From the NCBI GenBank assembly GCA_036571765.1, contig BROE01000017.1:8272118-8336117 (forward strand): a stretch of DNA of 64,000 nt, given 5' to 3'. This document shows positions 34,483 through 44,012 of the stretch, piece by piece. The notes under the pieces are model-generated. The model did no database searches. It was not told the DNA's origin and worked only from the letters and a program-made list of their open reading frames with translations. How positions within the stretch are numbered: position 1 is the first letter of the stretch; each line of letters starts with the position of its first letter. Made by a program: the position numbers and the translations under genes. Source of the DNA: Plecoglossus altivelis. Taxonomy: Eukaryota; Chordata; Actinopteri; Osmeriformes; Plecoglossidae.

Positions 34483-34918
34483 AATCCCTTTGGGGCGTCT
34501 ATTATTGTGTATGCCACCTTCTGCCGCTCAGATGAGAGTGAATTTACCTCGTCACTTCGCTGTCAGAGATGCTGGACACCGGACTGCCATTCATCTGGTC
34601 TGGTCTGTGTGAAACTGCTTCCAGACTATCATACACATCCAAATATTCTTCAGTATAATCCAAGTCTTGTTTTTCCATATGTTTAAAGACGGATGAGTCA
34701 TCGTCATCTTTGGCTTGTGGCACCACTTCGATTTGACCGTCAATCCGTTTAAGAAGCGCCTGTTGATACACTCTTTCTTCGGCTAAGCTTTCCGTGTCGG
34801 ACTCGTTCGAGTCCCAGATATTGAGGCTCATATTTCGTTCAGGTGAAACGATCTGTCTTCGTTGGTCTTTTAACGTTTCACGAGGTTCCTCTGGCTCATG
34901 GTCTTGAACGTGGTCCAT
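18773..34918 (-). CDS. jhy: Jhy/C11orf63 (junctional cadherin complex regulator, motile-cilia gene), 8 coding exons
   Basis: Coding exons in transcript order: 34918-34548, 31517-30701, 25680-25573, 23492-22879, 22610-22319, 20887-20801, 20109-19975, 18979-18773; 2631 nt, 876 residues (human about 756). Phases agree throughout and all junctions are GT-AG. Landmarks shared with the vertebrate protein: SNESDTESL near residue 40; DRYSDLRYDPNWR at 125-137; TTLGVQAAKRGGSYL near 370; VLPPI and SDGYL in exon 5; KLGGLGP at 749-755; ALEYAKSIPRP at 809; and the end FNVLHAV. The protein is largely disordered and hydrophilic, with no catalytic domain. In mammals JHY loss disturbs ependymal cilia and causes hydrocephalus. 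Exons 3 and 4 are the least certain: exon 3 has a weak donor (GTACCA) and exon 4 is Pro/Ser-rich with 11-residue repeats. Exon 2 also uses an unusual donor (GTCCGT), so extra exons between 30.7 and 25.7 kb are possible. Confidence 0.88.
19570..19965. repeat. CT-rich simple repeat in jhy intron 7
   Basis: A (CT)n core at 19570-19644 grades into CCCT/TCTC variants up to the jhy exon 7 donor. In jhy RNA it is a GA-rich tract beginning about 10 nt after the 5' splice site. Long Ser/Leu frames on + are spurious. Confidence 0.92.
19975..20109 (-). CDS. jhy: jhy coding exon 7 (45 residues)
   Basis: Acceptor CACCGCCGTCAG, donor GTGAGA. Encodes a basic, probably helical segment (MRRQKLYSNVIREQNKMR) matching the human KEYAKQVKEYN region. 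The donor opens straight into a GA-rich intron. Confidence 0.88.
20528..20576. repeat. TG microsatellite and G homopolymer
   Basis: A short (TG)n run with GA interruptions, then an uninterrupted run of about 17 G. Lies in jhy intron 6. Confidence 0.85.
20801..20887 (-). CDS. jhy: jhy coding exon 6 (29 residues)
   Basis: Acceptor at the end of a TG-rich tract (GTGTGTCAG), donor GTAAGC. Encodes KDYQRLKQDLKLGGLGP, the best-conserved internal motif of the family. Confidence 0.9.
20890..20930. repeat. CA microsatellite abutting the jhy exon 6 acceptor
   Basis: (CA)n on +, hence (TG)n in jhy RNA, occupies the place of the polypyrimidine tract before exon 6. Confidence 0.85.
20931..22318. other. 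jhy intron 5
   Basis: No exon-like segment recognised. Unique sequence with short GC-rich (21100-21150) and A-rich (21713-21725) runs. Confidence 0.5.
22319..22610 (-). CDS. jhy: jhy coding exon 5 (97 residues)
   Basis: Acceptor TCTATGTTCCAG, donor GTGTGT. Contains VLPPI and TCSDGYLAHMDKQRQLKER, matching the human LPPIL...SNSEGYLFQLEKGKKHKKR region as remembered. Confidence 0.85.
22879..23492 (-). CDS. jhy: Probable jhy coding exon 4 with 11-residue repeats
   Basis: Acceptor CACCCTGTCGCAG before 23492, donor GTCAGC after four CAG triplets at 22879. 614 nt stay open for 204 codons and end in exactly the phase (2) needed by the next exon. GC-rich, Pro/Ser-rich product with SFSDSDSTFSSASP, then about four tandem SPSHPGLQPHL-type 11-residue repeats (33-bp units, about 23170-23290). 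The repeat block looks like a fish-specific expansion. Confidence 0.6.
23493..24620. other. Part of jhy intron 3
   Basis: No gene or exon supported. AT-rich unique sequence with several poly-A/T runs at 24270-24310. Confidence 0.5.
24622..24917. repeat. G-rich minisatellite in jhy intron 3
   Basis: About 300 bp of runs of 3-7 G spaced by A, CA or TGA, resolving at 24770-24915 into 15-18-bp units of the form GGGGGAGCAGGGGTGAGG. Pro/Ser frames on the - strand come from the repeat. High G-quadruplex potential on the + strand. Confidence 0.9.
25320..25470. repeat. CA-rich degenerate microsatellite
   Basis: Diffuse ACACAC repeats mixed with ATGGTACAC and GATACACAC units. No coding content. Confidence 0.75.
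25512..25568. repeat. GGA triplet repeat at the jhy exon 3 donor
   Basis: (GGA)n on +, so (CCT)n in jhy RNA, starting about 5 nt after the proposed exon 3 donor. Confidence 0.85.
25573..25680 (-). CDS. jhy: Probable jhy coding exon 3 (36 residues)
   Basis: A 108-nt phase 0-0 exon encoding VTETSDDL...SPDPELRWLLQAQRLR between an acceptor (TTTGTGTGAAG) and a weak donor (GTACCA). It fits the phase of both neighbours and has normal acidic/amphipathic composition amid repeats, but I cannot align it firmly to human JHY. It lies about 70 nt downstream, in transcript sense, of the 16-bp minisatellite. Confidence 0.5.
25750..26008. repeat. 16-bp minisatellite in jhy intron 2
   Basis: About 15-16 tandem copies of CCAAAAAACAGCCCTG. 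At the distal end, units with CCCTG and CCATG alternate, giving a 32-bp higher-order period. As 16 is not a multiple of 3, all three - frames stay open for over 100 codons, which is a repeat artefact. In the jhy sense each unit reads GGCTGTTTTTTGGCAG, like a 3' splice site. Confidence 0.95.
26010..27200. other. jhy intron 2 segment with a candidate conserved element
   Basis: No exon seen. 26300-26640 is repeat-free and balanced in composition, with homeodomain-like ATTA/TAAT cores, resembling conserved non-coding DNA. A G homopolymer of about 13 lies at 26684-26696. Confidence 0.35.
27210..27245. repeat. Pentanucleotide microsatellite
   Basis: TTCTA repeats passing into TTGTA repeats, five to six units in all. 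Confidence 0.8.
27533..27556. repeat. TG microsatellite
   Basis: A short uninterrupted (TG)n run in jhy intron 2. Confidence 0.85.
27650..28480. other. Candidate conserved non-coding element in jhy intron 2
   Basis: About 800 bp with one C homopolymer (27841-27850) and otherwise no simple repeats. It holds a SOX-like CTATTGTGG (27929-27937) and TAATAATGCGGCTAATTATAG (about 28230-28250, TAATTA core at 28243-28248). A 101-codon - frame here has no splice fit with jhy. The enhancer-like reading is inference. Confidence 0.35.
28543..28636. repeat. Two-copy 50-bp tandem duplication
   Basis: Copies start at 28543 and 28593 (ACAGCTAT...), share the 19-mer GAGAACCTATGTTGGAGAG and differ at few positions in the shared 44 bp. 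Confidence 0.9.
28979..29032. repeat. CGCA/CGCC tetranucleotide repeat
   Basis: A GC-rich run of CGCACGCA with CGCC interruptions, unusually CpG-dense for this window. Confidence 0.88.
29033..29755. other. jhy intron 2, no feature
   Basis: Unique intronic sequence with short G runs near 29250 and 29480. Nothing supportable. Confidence 0.45.
29763..29805. mobile_element. V-SINE/L2-type retroposon tail
   Basis: Contains CATTTAGCAGACGCTTATCC followed by AAAGCGACCTACAA, the well-known 3' tail shared by fish V-SINEs and their partner LINEs (reverse-complement orientation). Only the tail remains; the body is not recognisable. Confidence 0.65.
29850..29904. repeat. CA microsatellite
   Basis: Pure (CA)n of about 27 units, just after the retroposon tail, where such repeats often seed. 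Confidence 0.95.
29905..30700. other. jhy intron 2, proximal end
   Basis: AT-rich unique sequence. Small open frames on both strands without support. Confidence 0.45.
30701..31517 (-). CDS. jhy: jhy coding exon 2 (residues 124-396)
   Basis: Acceptor CTTTGTCTTCTAG before 31517. Opens with the hallmark SDRYSDLRYDPNWR. A long hydrophilic Arg/Ser/Thr-rich middle carries two SDKELE repeats. Ends in LKGEKSDTSSQ at a non-consensus donor GTCCGT, the weak point of the exon. Confidence 0.85.
31518..34289. other. jhy intron 1 with a candidate conserved element
   Basis: No exon recognised. 32100-32330 is repeat-free and conserved-looking, with a TAATTA core at 32316-32321. A short GGA run lies at 33042-33065 and a G homopolymer at 32881-32890. 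33600-34080 is AT-rich. Confidence 0.4.
34290..34446. other. Assembly gap (157 N)
   Basis: 157 unknown bases flanked on both sides by (CA)n (34270-34289 and 34447-34480). The gap is therefore most likely an unresolved CA microsatellite inside jhy intron 1, about 100 bp from the exon 1 donor. Confidence 0.95.
34548..34918 (-). CDS. jhy: jhy coding exon 1 (residues 1-123)
   Basis: ATG at 34918-34916; donor GTAAAT begins at 34547. Acidic N terminus with the ESDTESL block. The acceptor upstream (CCTCTTTTAATGCAG) puts the exon start at about 34952, leaving about 34 nt of 5' UTR in this exon. Confidence 0.85.
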
Positions 34919-35439
34919 AGTTTTCAGGTGACCGGGAAGAAATGTAGATGATCTGCATTAAAAGAGGTTGAAATTAGAACTGTCTCCTGTAGTTGTTTGA
35001 CATTTGTTTTTAACGACAGTTATTGAAAGATGCCCGCTCAGCCTTCATGCCAACTCAGTATACGATTGTTATTCGTCAAACGTATTTGGTCTAATAACTA
35101 AAGATGGATTAACGCAACCTTTATTCGATGGTTTAAAGACACGACAACCGAATGAATGTGTGCACGGAAGACGCTGACTGATTTAACCTATTTTAACGGA
35201 TTAAACAGATTCAAAAAGCAAGCAGGCATAACTCGCTCGCCATAATCACATAACCACATAAACTCTACCTACGCTATACATCCATAGCTTGTTTTCTTAA
35301 CTTTCACACGGTGCACAATGACATGCGTTTAAAATGACACCCATACCGAAGATCTATTAGTCTGGTGAGCGAGTGTCACATAAAACCATACAAAACAATC
35401 ACCATTGTAGTACAAATTGTAGAGCTAAAAGGTACTTAC

Positions 35440-35500
35440 CTTTATTAGCGTGTACTTGTGAGTCGTGTAACCATGGGAACCTAAACACATACACGAGGCA
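35440..35500 (-). other. jhy: Probable non-coding first exon of jhy (3' boundary only)
   Basis: A consensus donor, AAAG followed by GTAAGTACC, lies at 35440/35439 on the - strand, about 490 nt upstream of the acceptor for the exon with the start codon. It would end a 5' UTR exon. The transcription start is not determined; the upper bound given here is nominal. Confidence 0.55.
35467..35480. promoter_or_regulatory. RFX X-box-like site at the jhy 5' end
   Basis: GTAACCATGGGAAC is a 6-2-6 near-palindrome that fits the X-box consensus GTNRCC-N2-RGYAAC at all but one position. X-boxes bind RFX factors and mark promoters of cilia genes. It lies 27 bp upstream of the proposed first-exon donor, where a jhy promoter is expected. 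Confidence 0.55.
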
Positions 35501-35599
35501 GTTCTGCGGCTGCGCAGTGGTGACTCGTGCACCTTCGCATCGTTCATCTAAAATAGTGACTCTTTCGAGTCGACTCACTAGTTGGACATCAACGCGGGC

Positions 35600-37720
35600 A
35601 GAAAACTATAGCGAACGAAGAAATCATATGAATAATGGCTAGTAAATGTGTATTATATAAACTGCGAATATTTCGGTAGAGGTTGTTAAAACATTTGGTG
35701 TTGGTTGTTCACTGAAATTTGAGAAATAGACGTTTGGATTCAGATAGTGATTCATTGACCTAAACAGAAACCTTGAGCGGTTTTGGAAGCATGTGTCGGA
35801 CTAAAAAGCGCACATGACACATACTGTCAGTGTATCAGGCGATAGACATACTAAAAAACATCTCAGCTTGCTTGGACCACAAATGATCGGGTGCAACTTT
35901 ATAAGTTATACAGCAGAGGGAGCTATCTGACCATAAAAAGAAAGTTCTCTCAATCTATTGAGATGTTTCAAAAACACAAATTAGAGTCAAATGATTTATT
36001 TGTTGTAATTCGGCACTGGTCTTCTTCGAAATAACAGTTTAAAGGTGGTTAAACAATTTGAACAATTCGATACATTTGGGAAGCAATGTTGAATTGTAGA
36101 ATTGACTCTTATTCTTAGTCATGTAGATTAACCATTCTGACCTTAAATCAATCCTAACTGAATTGCATACATTAATTACTGTGTGGAGGATAGAAAACGT
36201 GATTTTCATCGATGATGATGATAGGTTTCAGGAATTGAGTGATGCATCTCGATAATCTGATAAACTACTGTATTTACTGCATTTAAATGGTCTCGGTGGA
36301 ATGTTACTAATATATTCTTGTCATCAAAACATTGATGTGTTTATTTAAAGTTCTAAAAAAAATTATGTAGCCTTCATAGCCCAACCTATTGTCAACGTGT
36401 CTTGTGTTTAATCTGGATACTCTCACTTTAAACGTAACGTCCACCCACGGAAATAAATATCTTCTCTGAAGACGACCCAAGTGTTTGCACATATTCCACT
36501 TGACTTCCGGACCCAGATGACCTGGATTAAGGATCCACCAGAGGAAGAGATGGGTAAGATTTAGCGTCCTAAACATCAGACATTGTATCACCTTTAAGGG
36601 GGGGAAAAAAGCACAAAAAGGGATGTTTACTTAGACCACCCGGGCCAGCCAGATATGGGTCTTTTGTCTTCCATGCTTTCGTTCTCCTCATGGTGTCAAG
36701 CATGAGATGGAATATCCTTGTCACTCCAGGCTAGACAGGCAGTTGTTGCAAACTCAGTGCCCTCTCATCTCTAACAAATGGACAGGGGACTCCCTGGACG
36801 ATTGTACAAAAGTCTTACATCATTTCTGGAAAGTGGGGAGCCATTTTGGCCACAGACGAGATTCATCTTGCTTTTAGGATGGGTTTTTTTTCGTGTGTGT
36901 GTGTGTTTTTTTTTTAACGGGATGCTGCAGTCAGGTCTTAGATGTGCAGGTCATTGAAACATGAAAGTCAAGATGGTGACAGGCCAGAACAACTGGGGGG
37001 CTACGAAAGTAATAAAATAAAATAAATAATAAAATAAAAATATATATGTATATATATTTCAAGTGTATATCATAAGGGTGTAAGAGCGTTTTGGACCTTA
37101 ATAGGGGGAATTCAAGACTGAGAAAGGCAAGCTTTCTGTAACGTCTCAAGAAGCTCTTTGGAAATTTGTCAAATCATGCTGGAATGATCAGGATTAGAGC
37201 TCATTTCTGGAGTCTTGTGCCAACACAAGCACACAATGCCATTCAAGCAAAAGACAAACAATCCAAGCACTACGATTCTCAAATTCATCCATGTTCATTT
37301 TTAAAAGGTTCGACTTTTCACCTCAAATGTTAAACTCTGCCATGAAAAAAATCTTTCTAAAATACATATAGTCTTGTTTAGTGTTCTCATGCTTGTATTA
37401 CCACCTGTTTGGTTGTCTTCTGAAGAATCCCTCTAAAGGTATTAATTGTGTATTTTCCTGGCTAACTTGAGATGTCCCGAGTGTGTGACTTGGCACTGTG
37501 TAATTGATTGTTCTCTTGAATCAGAGTCTAGTTGACACGCTGTTGTCTGCAAAACCTTCCTCAAGGGCCCTTTACAGCATCAGACACAATAGACATTGAT
37601 TCCATCTTTCTTGGTCATATCTCAATTTTCATGCCTTAATCAGAGGTTATTTTATTCCTTAAGGCTGCAAGCATCTTTGGGGCCTCTTCAATCACATGTA
37701 TATCACTCATGAGTTCAGGT
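35600..37720. other. Intergenic DNA beyond jhy
   Basis: No gene seen. AT-rich, with an AAAT/TATA run at 37015-37055. Short frames lack support. Confidence 0.5.
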
Positions 37721-37727
37721 TTCAAAA

Positions 37728-37770
37728 GGTAGCCTAGTGGTTAACGCTAGCTGAAGGCTAAATACGCCAC
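37728..37770 (+). mobile_element. Possible tRNA-derived SINE head fragment
   Basis: GGTAGCCTAGTGGTTAA carries a perfect A-box pattern (TAGCCTAGTGG), as in the 5' end of many fish tRNA-SINEs. No B box follows, so it is a truncated piece, not a tRNA gene. Confidence 0.35.
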
Positions 37771-40640
37771 GTCTTAAAAAGGCCTCTTATTGTTCACAAC
37801 CCTCTGATTGCCGAAGCTGTAGGAGTTTACCACTTCTAAACCGACCGTTCGAAAAACTCTAGGAGACACTTGGCCTCTGTCTTTGTCTCTTTCCGTGTGA
37901 TCTTAAAGGCTGGTCTCATTTTGAAAGGACAAGAAACAAAACTATGAAGAAACGGCTTCAAAATTGTTTTAACTCCCCGCTTTCCTCTCCCTTTTTCTTA
38001 TAAGCATGGAAGGACACACTGCAGATTTACCACGAATAAGAAAAACTACAGAAGTTATGGCAACATCTAATGTAAAAATATTAACACCCATTATTATCTG
38101 AAGGTCAAAGAATGGATGCAAAACAGTGTTAATTGCCAAAATTGTATTACATAACTTTAATTGAGATTTAATGCGTGCACGCGCAAACCTTTGTTAATGT
38201 GTGTGTGTGTGCATGCGTGTGTGTGTGTATGTAGACAAAAAACAGAGTGGGTAGTCTGTGTGTGTGTGAGTGTGTATGTGTGTGTCTGTGTGTGTGTGTA
38301 TGTGTGACTGTTTATAAACCCAATCACTGAACTTGAAAATTGTCTTTCACATCCTGCTGTTGCAAATGGGTTTATTATACCATAGATGTGCAGGGCTGTG
38401 TGGAAAGCTGTGTGAGTCAATTGGATCCTGGAAGCTCATCAAGGTAAACGAAAACATAACTTATAAAAGGTCATTTACTGGGTTAGAAATACTTCAAGAT
38501 GACGACTAGAGAGATGATCGCTGCTTTGTGGACAACCTGGGAACCAGTCAGTCTGTTATCCTCTGTTCACCTGCGAAGGGAACTCTTAATCACAGACACA
38601 GGGACACAGCAGAGCGTGAACCGGTGAAGATAGACCTATTCACAGTGACTTCTGGTGGCGGCCATTTTGGAAGCAAAAAAAAAAAACCTCACTCCAGTTT
38701 AAATGGACCTTTCTTGGACGTGGCTTCGCCCAGATGCTGTTCACATCTCCAGTGGTAGATGAAGAGAGGGCACAGCTCACCAGCGGGAGAAATTGCCTGT
38801 CTGTTCTGGGAACATGTTTGCATTTTGGAAGATGCGCCGTTCATGCCCTGACCCAGTGTTGGTGATGGAGATGAAATGTCATGCCACAGCTTCTAAATGA
38901 TCTCATTATGCAGCCAACAGCTGGTCAGGCCTCCTCCTGTTCCACTCTTCACTGTCAGCTCACGGCAGCGCTACCCAAGATGGTGGCCACAGAGTTTGTG
39001 TCCTCCACAGGGTGTCCGACAACTTCAGAATCAGCAACGCAATCTGCAAGTTGGGCCTTGAGGGGGAAGATGCGCTAACTAGCCCATCCCAGATGCCAGT
39101 TAAATCTGCTCTCCATAAAACATAACAGACTGTGAGCGACGTGTCACCGTTCGCCGTTGTGAGAACTGCCTTGAGCGCGTTTAAATGATGAAAGTGACGT
39201 TGCAGATGTTTTCGTTTTGCGGTATAGGCTGGAATATTTTTTTTTTTTGCAATTTCATTTCAAGACATTTGCAATGTATTCTGCAGCCTCTTCTTCCTCG
39301 AGCTGAGAATGATTCCTATGATACTTTTACGTAAAGATGCCTTTTGTAATTGATTTAAAGTGCCTTCATGCCAGCCTTTTATGGATGGGTTAGCAAAAGA
39401 GAGAACAATCACCTTGCTGGGCGATTCTGGGGTAATATATCCTGTCTGTTTATCTATGCTGCACCCCATATACAACCAGCCCAATATTTTTTACAGGAAC
39501 ACTCCTTACGATTCTGGTTTTACTCGTACTTAATGACTGAGTAGAGAGTTATGTTGTAGTCAGTCCAGACCTACAGATTTGGGTTCACTTAGGACAACCT
39601 AAAAGACTGGTAGGTTGGTTATACTGTGTGACATGCTACAAGGAGATGACAGTCACGATGGCAGATTGAGGAGTGCTGTGTCTGTTTGAGTCACTGTCAG
39701 ACCATCACACATGGGTGGGCTGGATGGGGGGGATTCTAGAACACGTCTGGGGGGGTTTTTCAAACATGTTCTAGAACTCAACGCATTTGTCCAAAATGCC
39801 AAAATACAAAATATACAAATTAAACATTCAAGCAGATCTGACTCATTCTCCCAGAACTGTGGTGATTTTCTCTCTTCTTATTTATTATTATTATTTTTTT
39901 GTACAAGTACAGGTTCCATTTGATTAACCCCAGTTCCAACCACGCTTTTGCTGAACGTAAAATACAGTTCCCCAGGCGTGCATTTTAGATAATGAACGGG
40001 TTACACATTGCATAATTGGATGCGCATGTAGCCAACAAATGATGTGTGAGAGAGCATAATTGACACGGCAGAAGCTTGTTTTGCCAGACATCCCTTGCCG
40101 GACATGCACAATTTAGCGTCCACCATTTTGCTCCTGCAACACCCTGTAGGCCCAGGCAATATGGCACACATCAGCGAGGTATACCCCATCTGCATGTGAT
40201 AGTGCATTCATTTGCAGGCATACTGACCCTTAACTCCTGCGTAATGAAATGTCATTTCCATAGTGATAGGATAAATTGGGTATTGATTACGTATGGCTTT
40301 TTGTGATATCATGGCATTGTTGCCTGCTATCTCTAAATAGAGACGCAATTATTCAGGGCTTTTCATTACTGTCTTTAATAAGCTCACAACTCCTCGAACC
40401 GTGAATCTGGCTCTCTCTGCCACCAAAGTGAACGACTCTAAACCCTATATGTGGAGATGTAGAGATGGGGATCAGACCATTAACCTTCTGCATAATACCA
40501 CACCACATAGGATTCAACCATGACATTTTGAAGATCAAGATGTCAAGATGTTGTGTGAATCTCTGCAGGTGGGCTGGTGGTGGCCAGACTTGATTATTTT
40601 CCTTGCAAAGTGAGAAATGTTTTGCATTTTGAATACTGGG
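37771..40640. other. Intergenic DNA with TG microsatellite
   Basis: No gene. An imperfect TG/TGTA/TGAG microsatellite lies at 38197-38309. 39960-40350 is repeat-free with conserved-looking composition (CATAATTGGATGCGCATG, GCATAATTGACACGG). Confidence 0.45.
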
Positions 40641-40648
40641 CAAATCAT

Positions 40649-40820
40649 AGCAGGCAACAGACAGAAATGTTATAACAGGCAACAGACAGAAAAGTTACAG
40701 CAGGCAACAGACAGAAATGTTATAACAGGCAACAGACAGAAAAGTTACAGAAGGCAACAGACAGAAATGTTATAACAGGCAACAGACAGAAAAGTTACAG
40801 CAGGCAACAGACAGAAATGC
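40649..40820. repeat. 25-bp tandem repeat with 50-bp higher-order structure
   Basis: Seven copies of a 25-bp unit sharing AGGCAACAGACAGAAA, with starts at 40652 and every 25 bp to 40802. Two subunit types, ending ATGTTATAAC and AAGTTACAGC, alternate strictly, so the true period is 50 bp. Confidence 0.95.
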
Positions 40821-42650
40821 AGTTTTGGCTTTGATGATTTATAGAGTAATTAAAATGCAATTTTCATTTAGCAATTCTTTTAGAACAACTCATATGAAGC
40901 GTGGATTTGAAGTTTTGTTGCAGCAAAAGAGAATATGTTATTATTCCCATAATTTGTGCTTTTACATAAGGGGCGATTTAGAACTCTGAAGAGAATATTC
41001 TTCAAAGTTAAAACAGAAATGTGTGATCTGGGAGGCAAACAATTCAAGTGAGACTGGTAATTACTGCATTTGGAAAAAGATGACTTGTTGTTAGGTCAGA
41101 CTGTGTTTTCTCTCCAGAAACTCAAATAAGTCCTTCTTTTTTCCTGAAGACTAAGCAATAGGCAAGTATCCTGTCTGATTCCAAGTGTAATTACAAGTTT
41201 GGAACTGGTGTGTGTTTGCCTGGACAAATTGTCTTGCCATAGCTCTTCAACTCCTTCAGAATACCAAATTAGAAAAACCAGGAGAGCTGCTGAATGTTAA
41301 TGGGATGGAGAGTACATTTATCGAGGACAGTACGTATTAAAAAGCCATTCAGGACATTTACACATTTTATAGTGTCTTGTATAATGGCCTTTAGACACTG
41401 TGATCTTTGACAGCTCCATACCGTGCGCAGTTATAATGCGATAAAAATCATGACGCGATGAGTGTACAGTTGGGAAGTTTGTAAACACGTCTCCTTCACC
41501 TGATTTTCGTAAAATACAACTGTTGATGACACATAAACCAGTATATCTACTGTTTCTCTATGAGAATTGCTGTGGGAAAAGATGCTGAATTAATTAACTC
41601 TAGCGACACTTAAAGTGGGGGGGGGTGGGGGTGGTGATCCTGAGTTCAGGTACGATAGCGCAGTAGTGTTAGTCTCAGACGAAGACGACCCTACTTTATG
41701 AAACGCACATTGACTAATCTTAGCATATGGGTTTTGAACAGCAACACATGTTGAGTATGCACCGGTCACTAATTTACCTTCTGTTCTCGTTGGAGTCTGC
41801 CATACAGTCGGTTAAAATGTCATGGTATTTACAATAGGAAGAAAATGTCAGCCAGTGTTTGCTCTACCGGAGACAAGTGACTTTGCGACCCACACACGCA
41901 AAATAGATTTGCAGGAACTGCTAGCGCTGCTGCAATGTTTTGTGTCCTACATGAAAGATGATTAGACAGCAGGAACAAGGGCCGCGTGTTTCCCTAAATG
42001 AGGATGCGTTATGAATTATTCTTCACTTATTTGCAAATTAGTTGAAGAATACCATTTGACAAATACAAATTGAGGATGCCGCCAGACCATGTTGAAGTGG
42101 TTTTTTTCTTCTTCCAGTGGCAGCACACATTAGAATGCGATGTACTTAACGTTCTCACCGATTGGTACAAGATATTTGGCGGATTTTTGATGAAATATAT
42201 TAACAGTCAGAAACTTTTGTAAACCTCTTAACGCCTGTCAGTGGCCTCACAGTGTTAGTCTATTGTTATCCTACTTAGTTTGGTCTTGATCTGAAACCAG
42301 ATAGGAGATTCTGGCAGATTTCTCCAAGGTTAGTAAATCAAAAACGTAGTGGGCGGGCGTCTGAAAAACAACAAAAAGAGGCATCTGTGTTTCCTAGGTG
42401 GCCCCAACAGTGTTAAAAAAGCCCAGGGCCAATCGTGGGGTTTCAAAGGCTGTGAGGAACTGATTGCTGTGGCAAAAATCTAAACAGGCCAACCTCTCTT
42501 CCAGCTGGGCATAATTAATTATTCGAAAGTAATGCAGCACAGCAGTACGCTAATGTGACTCAGTCTATCACTCTAGGAGACTGAGCCTTCAAGCGTAGAC
42601 ACTGGCAGGTCAAGGAGATCTTATCCAGTATGTAGAATCCCCCCCCCACT
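40821..42650. other. Intergenic DNA
   Basis: No gene seen. AT-rich unique sequence with a G-rich run at 41617-41637. Confidence 0.5.
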
Positions 42651-42652
42651 TA

Positions 42653-42700
42653 AATGTACACACACGTACAGTATACAGACTCAGTACGTGTGTGTACATT
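42653..42700. repeat. Perfect 17-bp inverted repeat (hairpin)
   Basis: AATGTACACACACGTAC (42653-42669) is followed after 14 nt by its exact reverse complement (42684-42700). All 17 pairs match. An RNA or cruciform hairpin is possible; no host transcript is seen. Confidence 0.9.
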
Positions 42701-44005
42701 ATGTTGTGGGGAGATATGGGTACAAGTCTTACAAGTCCATGAGGTTTGATCAGTTTTTATTTTATGTTAATGATGACACTGTTTTGATGCTGGACAGACG
42801 GCTATTCCAGTTCTTGTATTTGCTAAGATGATGTTGTATCTACAAACCAGAAGACAAGAGTAAATTTATGTATGATTTTTTTCCTCAAAGAAAACATACA
42901 CCGTTTCAGACGGTTACTTTCCCAGTGAAAACTGGAAGCCACCATTTACGATAGCGACTTAGCAGTTTGTTTCATGACTCTTGCTACGTAGCTTTCACCA
43001 ATCCCTTGATTTCACTCTGGATTGAATAAAAGGTTCTACAGAAGCAGTGTGGACGGTGAGAGCACATCATCACTGGAAGAAAACATTCAACACATCCATG
43101 AGGCATTTCATTTGCCGGGATGATGGTTGGTGCCGGAACAAACATATCCATTAGTTTTAGATCTCTTATAGCTACTGCAGCTTTCCACTACAGCTAAACA
43201 TGCCAAACACTTTGCAAATGCGTTTTCATGGTCTATTTTTCATTACAGTGAGGATTATTTTTCAAGTTGAAAACATACCCTTACCACTTTGATTTTTTAT
43301 TTATTATTCTTGATTGATTCTTTTATATAAGCTTTAGCATAATAAATTGGATTTCCATGGCAATGAATAAACAGTGGTTCATGTATGCTTGACTTGAACT
43401 TGATTGTATTTACTTTCCGGAGAATTGCAGATATTGATTAGAACATTCATTGATTTATGCTTATTGAAGGACCGTTGCATTGGCAAATAGAATCAGATGG
43501 CAAACTGAATATTGCATTAATTTAGGATGAACTCGAAAATCTCCATACATCTTCTTACTTCAAGTTGTTAGAAGTTTTGTAGGGTTTTCAAACTAAATCA
43601 AGTGATGAAGGATTCATGTGTTATTGGAAGATTTGCCAACACATATGTGGGATCAAATCGCAATACTCTGCAAACATGTCCTGAAAATAAAATCTAAAAT
43701 ACAAGCTCTGTTATGAGTTATTCTGTCTCACCCACTCAAATAAATAAATAAACAAAAAAATATAGAGGCGTTCTGCGGAGGAACCTAAAGAACCACAGCC
43801 CTCGTTTCTCCTCAGTTCTCCAGCCTCCTAGGATCTATTGTGGGGACGGGAGTCCAGATCATCTAACCCTCTGAGAGCCAGGATGCCTCCACTTGGATAA
43901 TCAAAGCGCCACGATTTTCGCTGCAGGCCACGATGGCCACCGTGTGTTTATGTGCCTGTGTTGCCAGTAGATGATGAAGATTGCCAGGAGCTGGCAGGCT
44001 GTATC
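42701..44005. other. Intergenic DNA
   Basis: AT-rich, no gene or clear repeat. A short AAAT run lies at 43737-43762. Confidence 0.5.
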
Positions 44006-44012
44006 AATTACA

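Noticed and set aside
37728..37744. tRNA gene
   Set aside because: Only an A-box match. There is no B box and no cloverleaf, so a SINE fragment is more likely.
40649..40820. CRISPR-like array
   Set aside because: The regular repeats have no unique spacers between them; it is a direct tandem satellite in a vertebrate genome.
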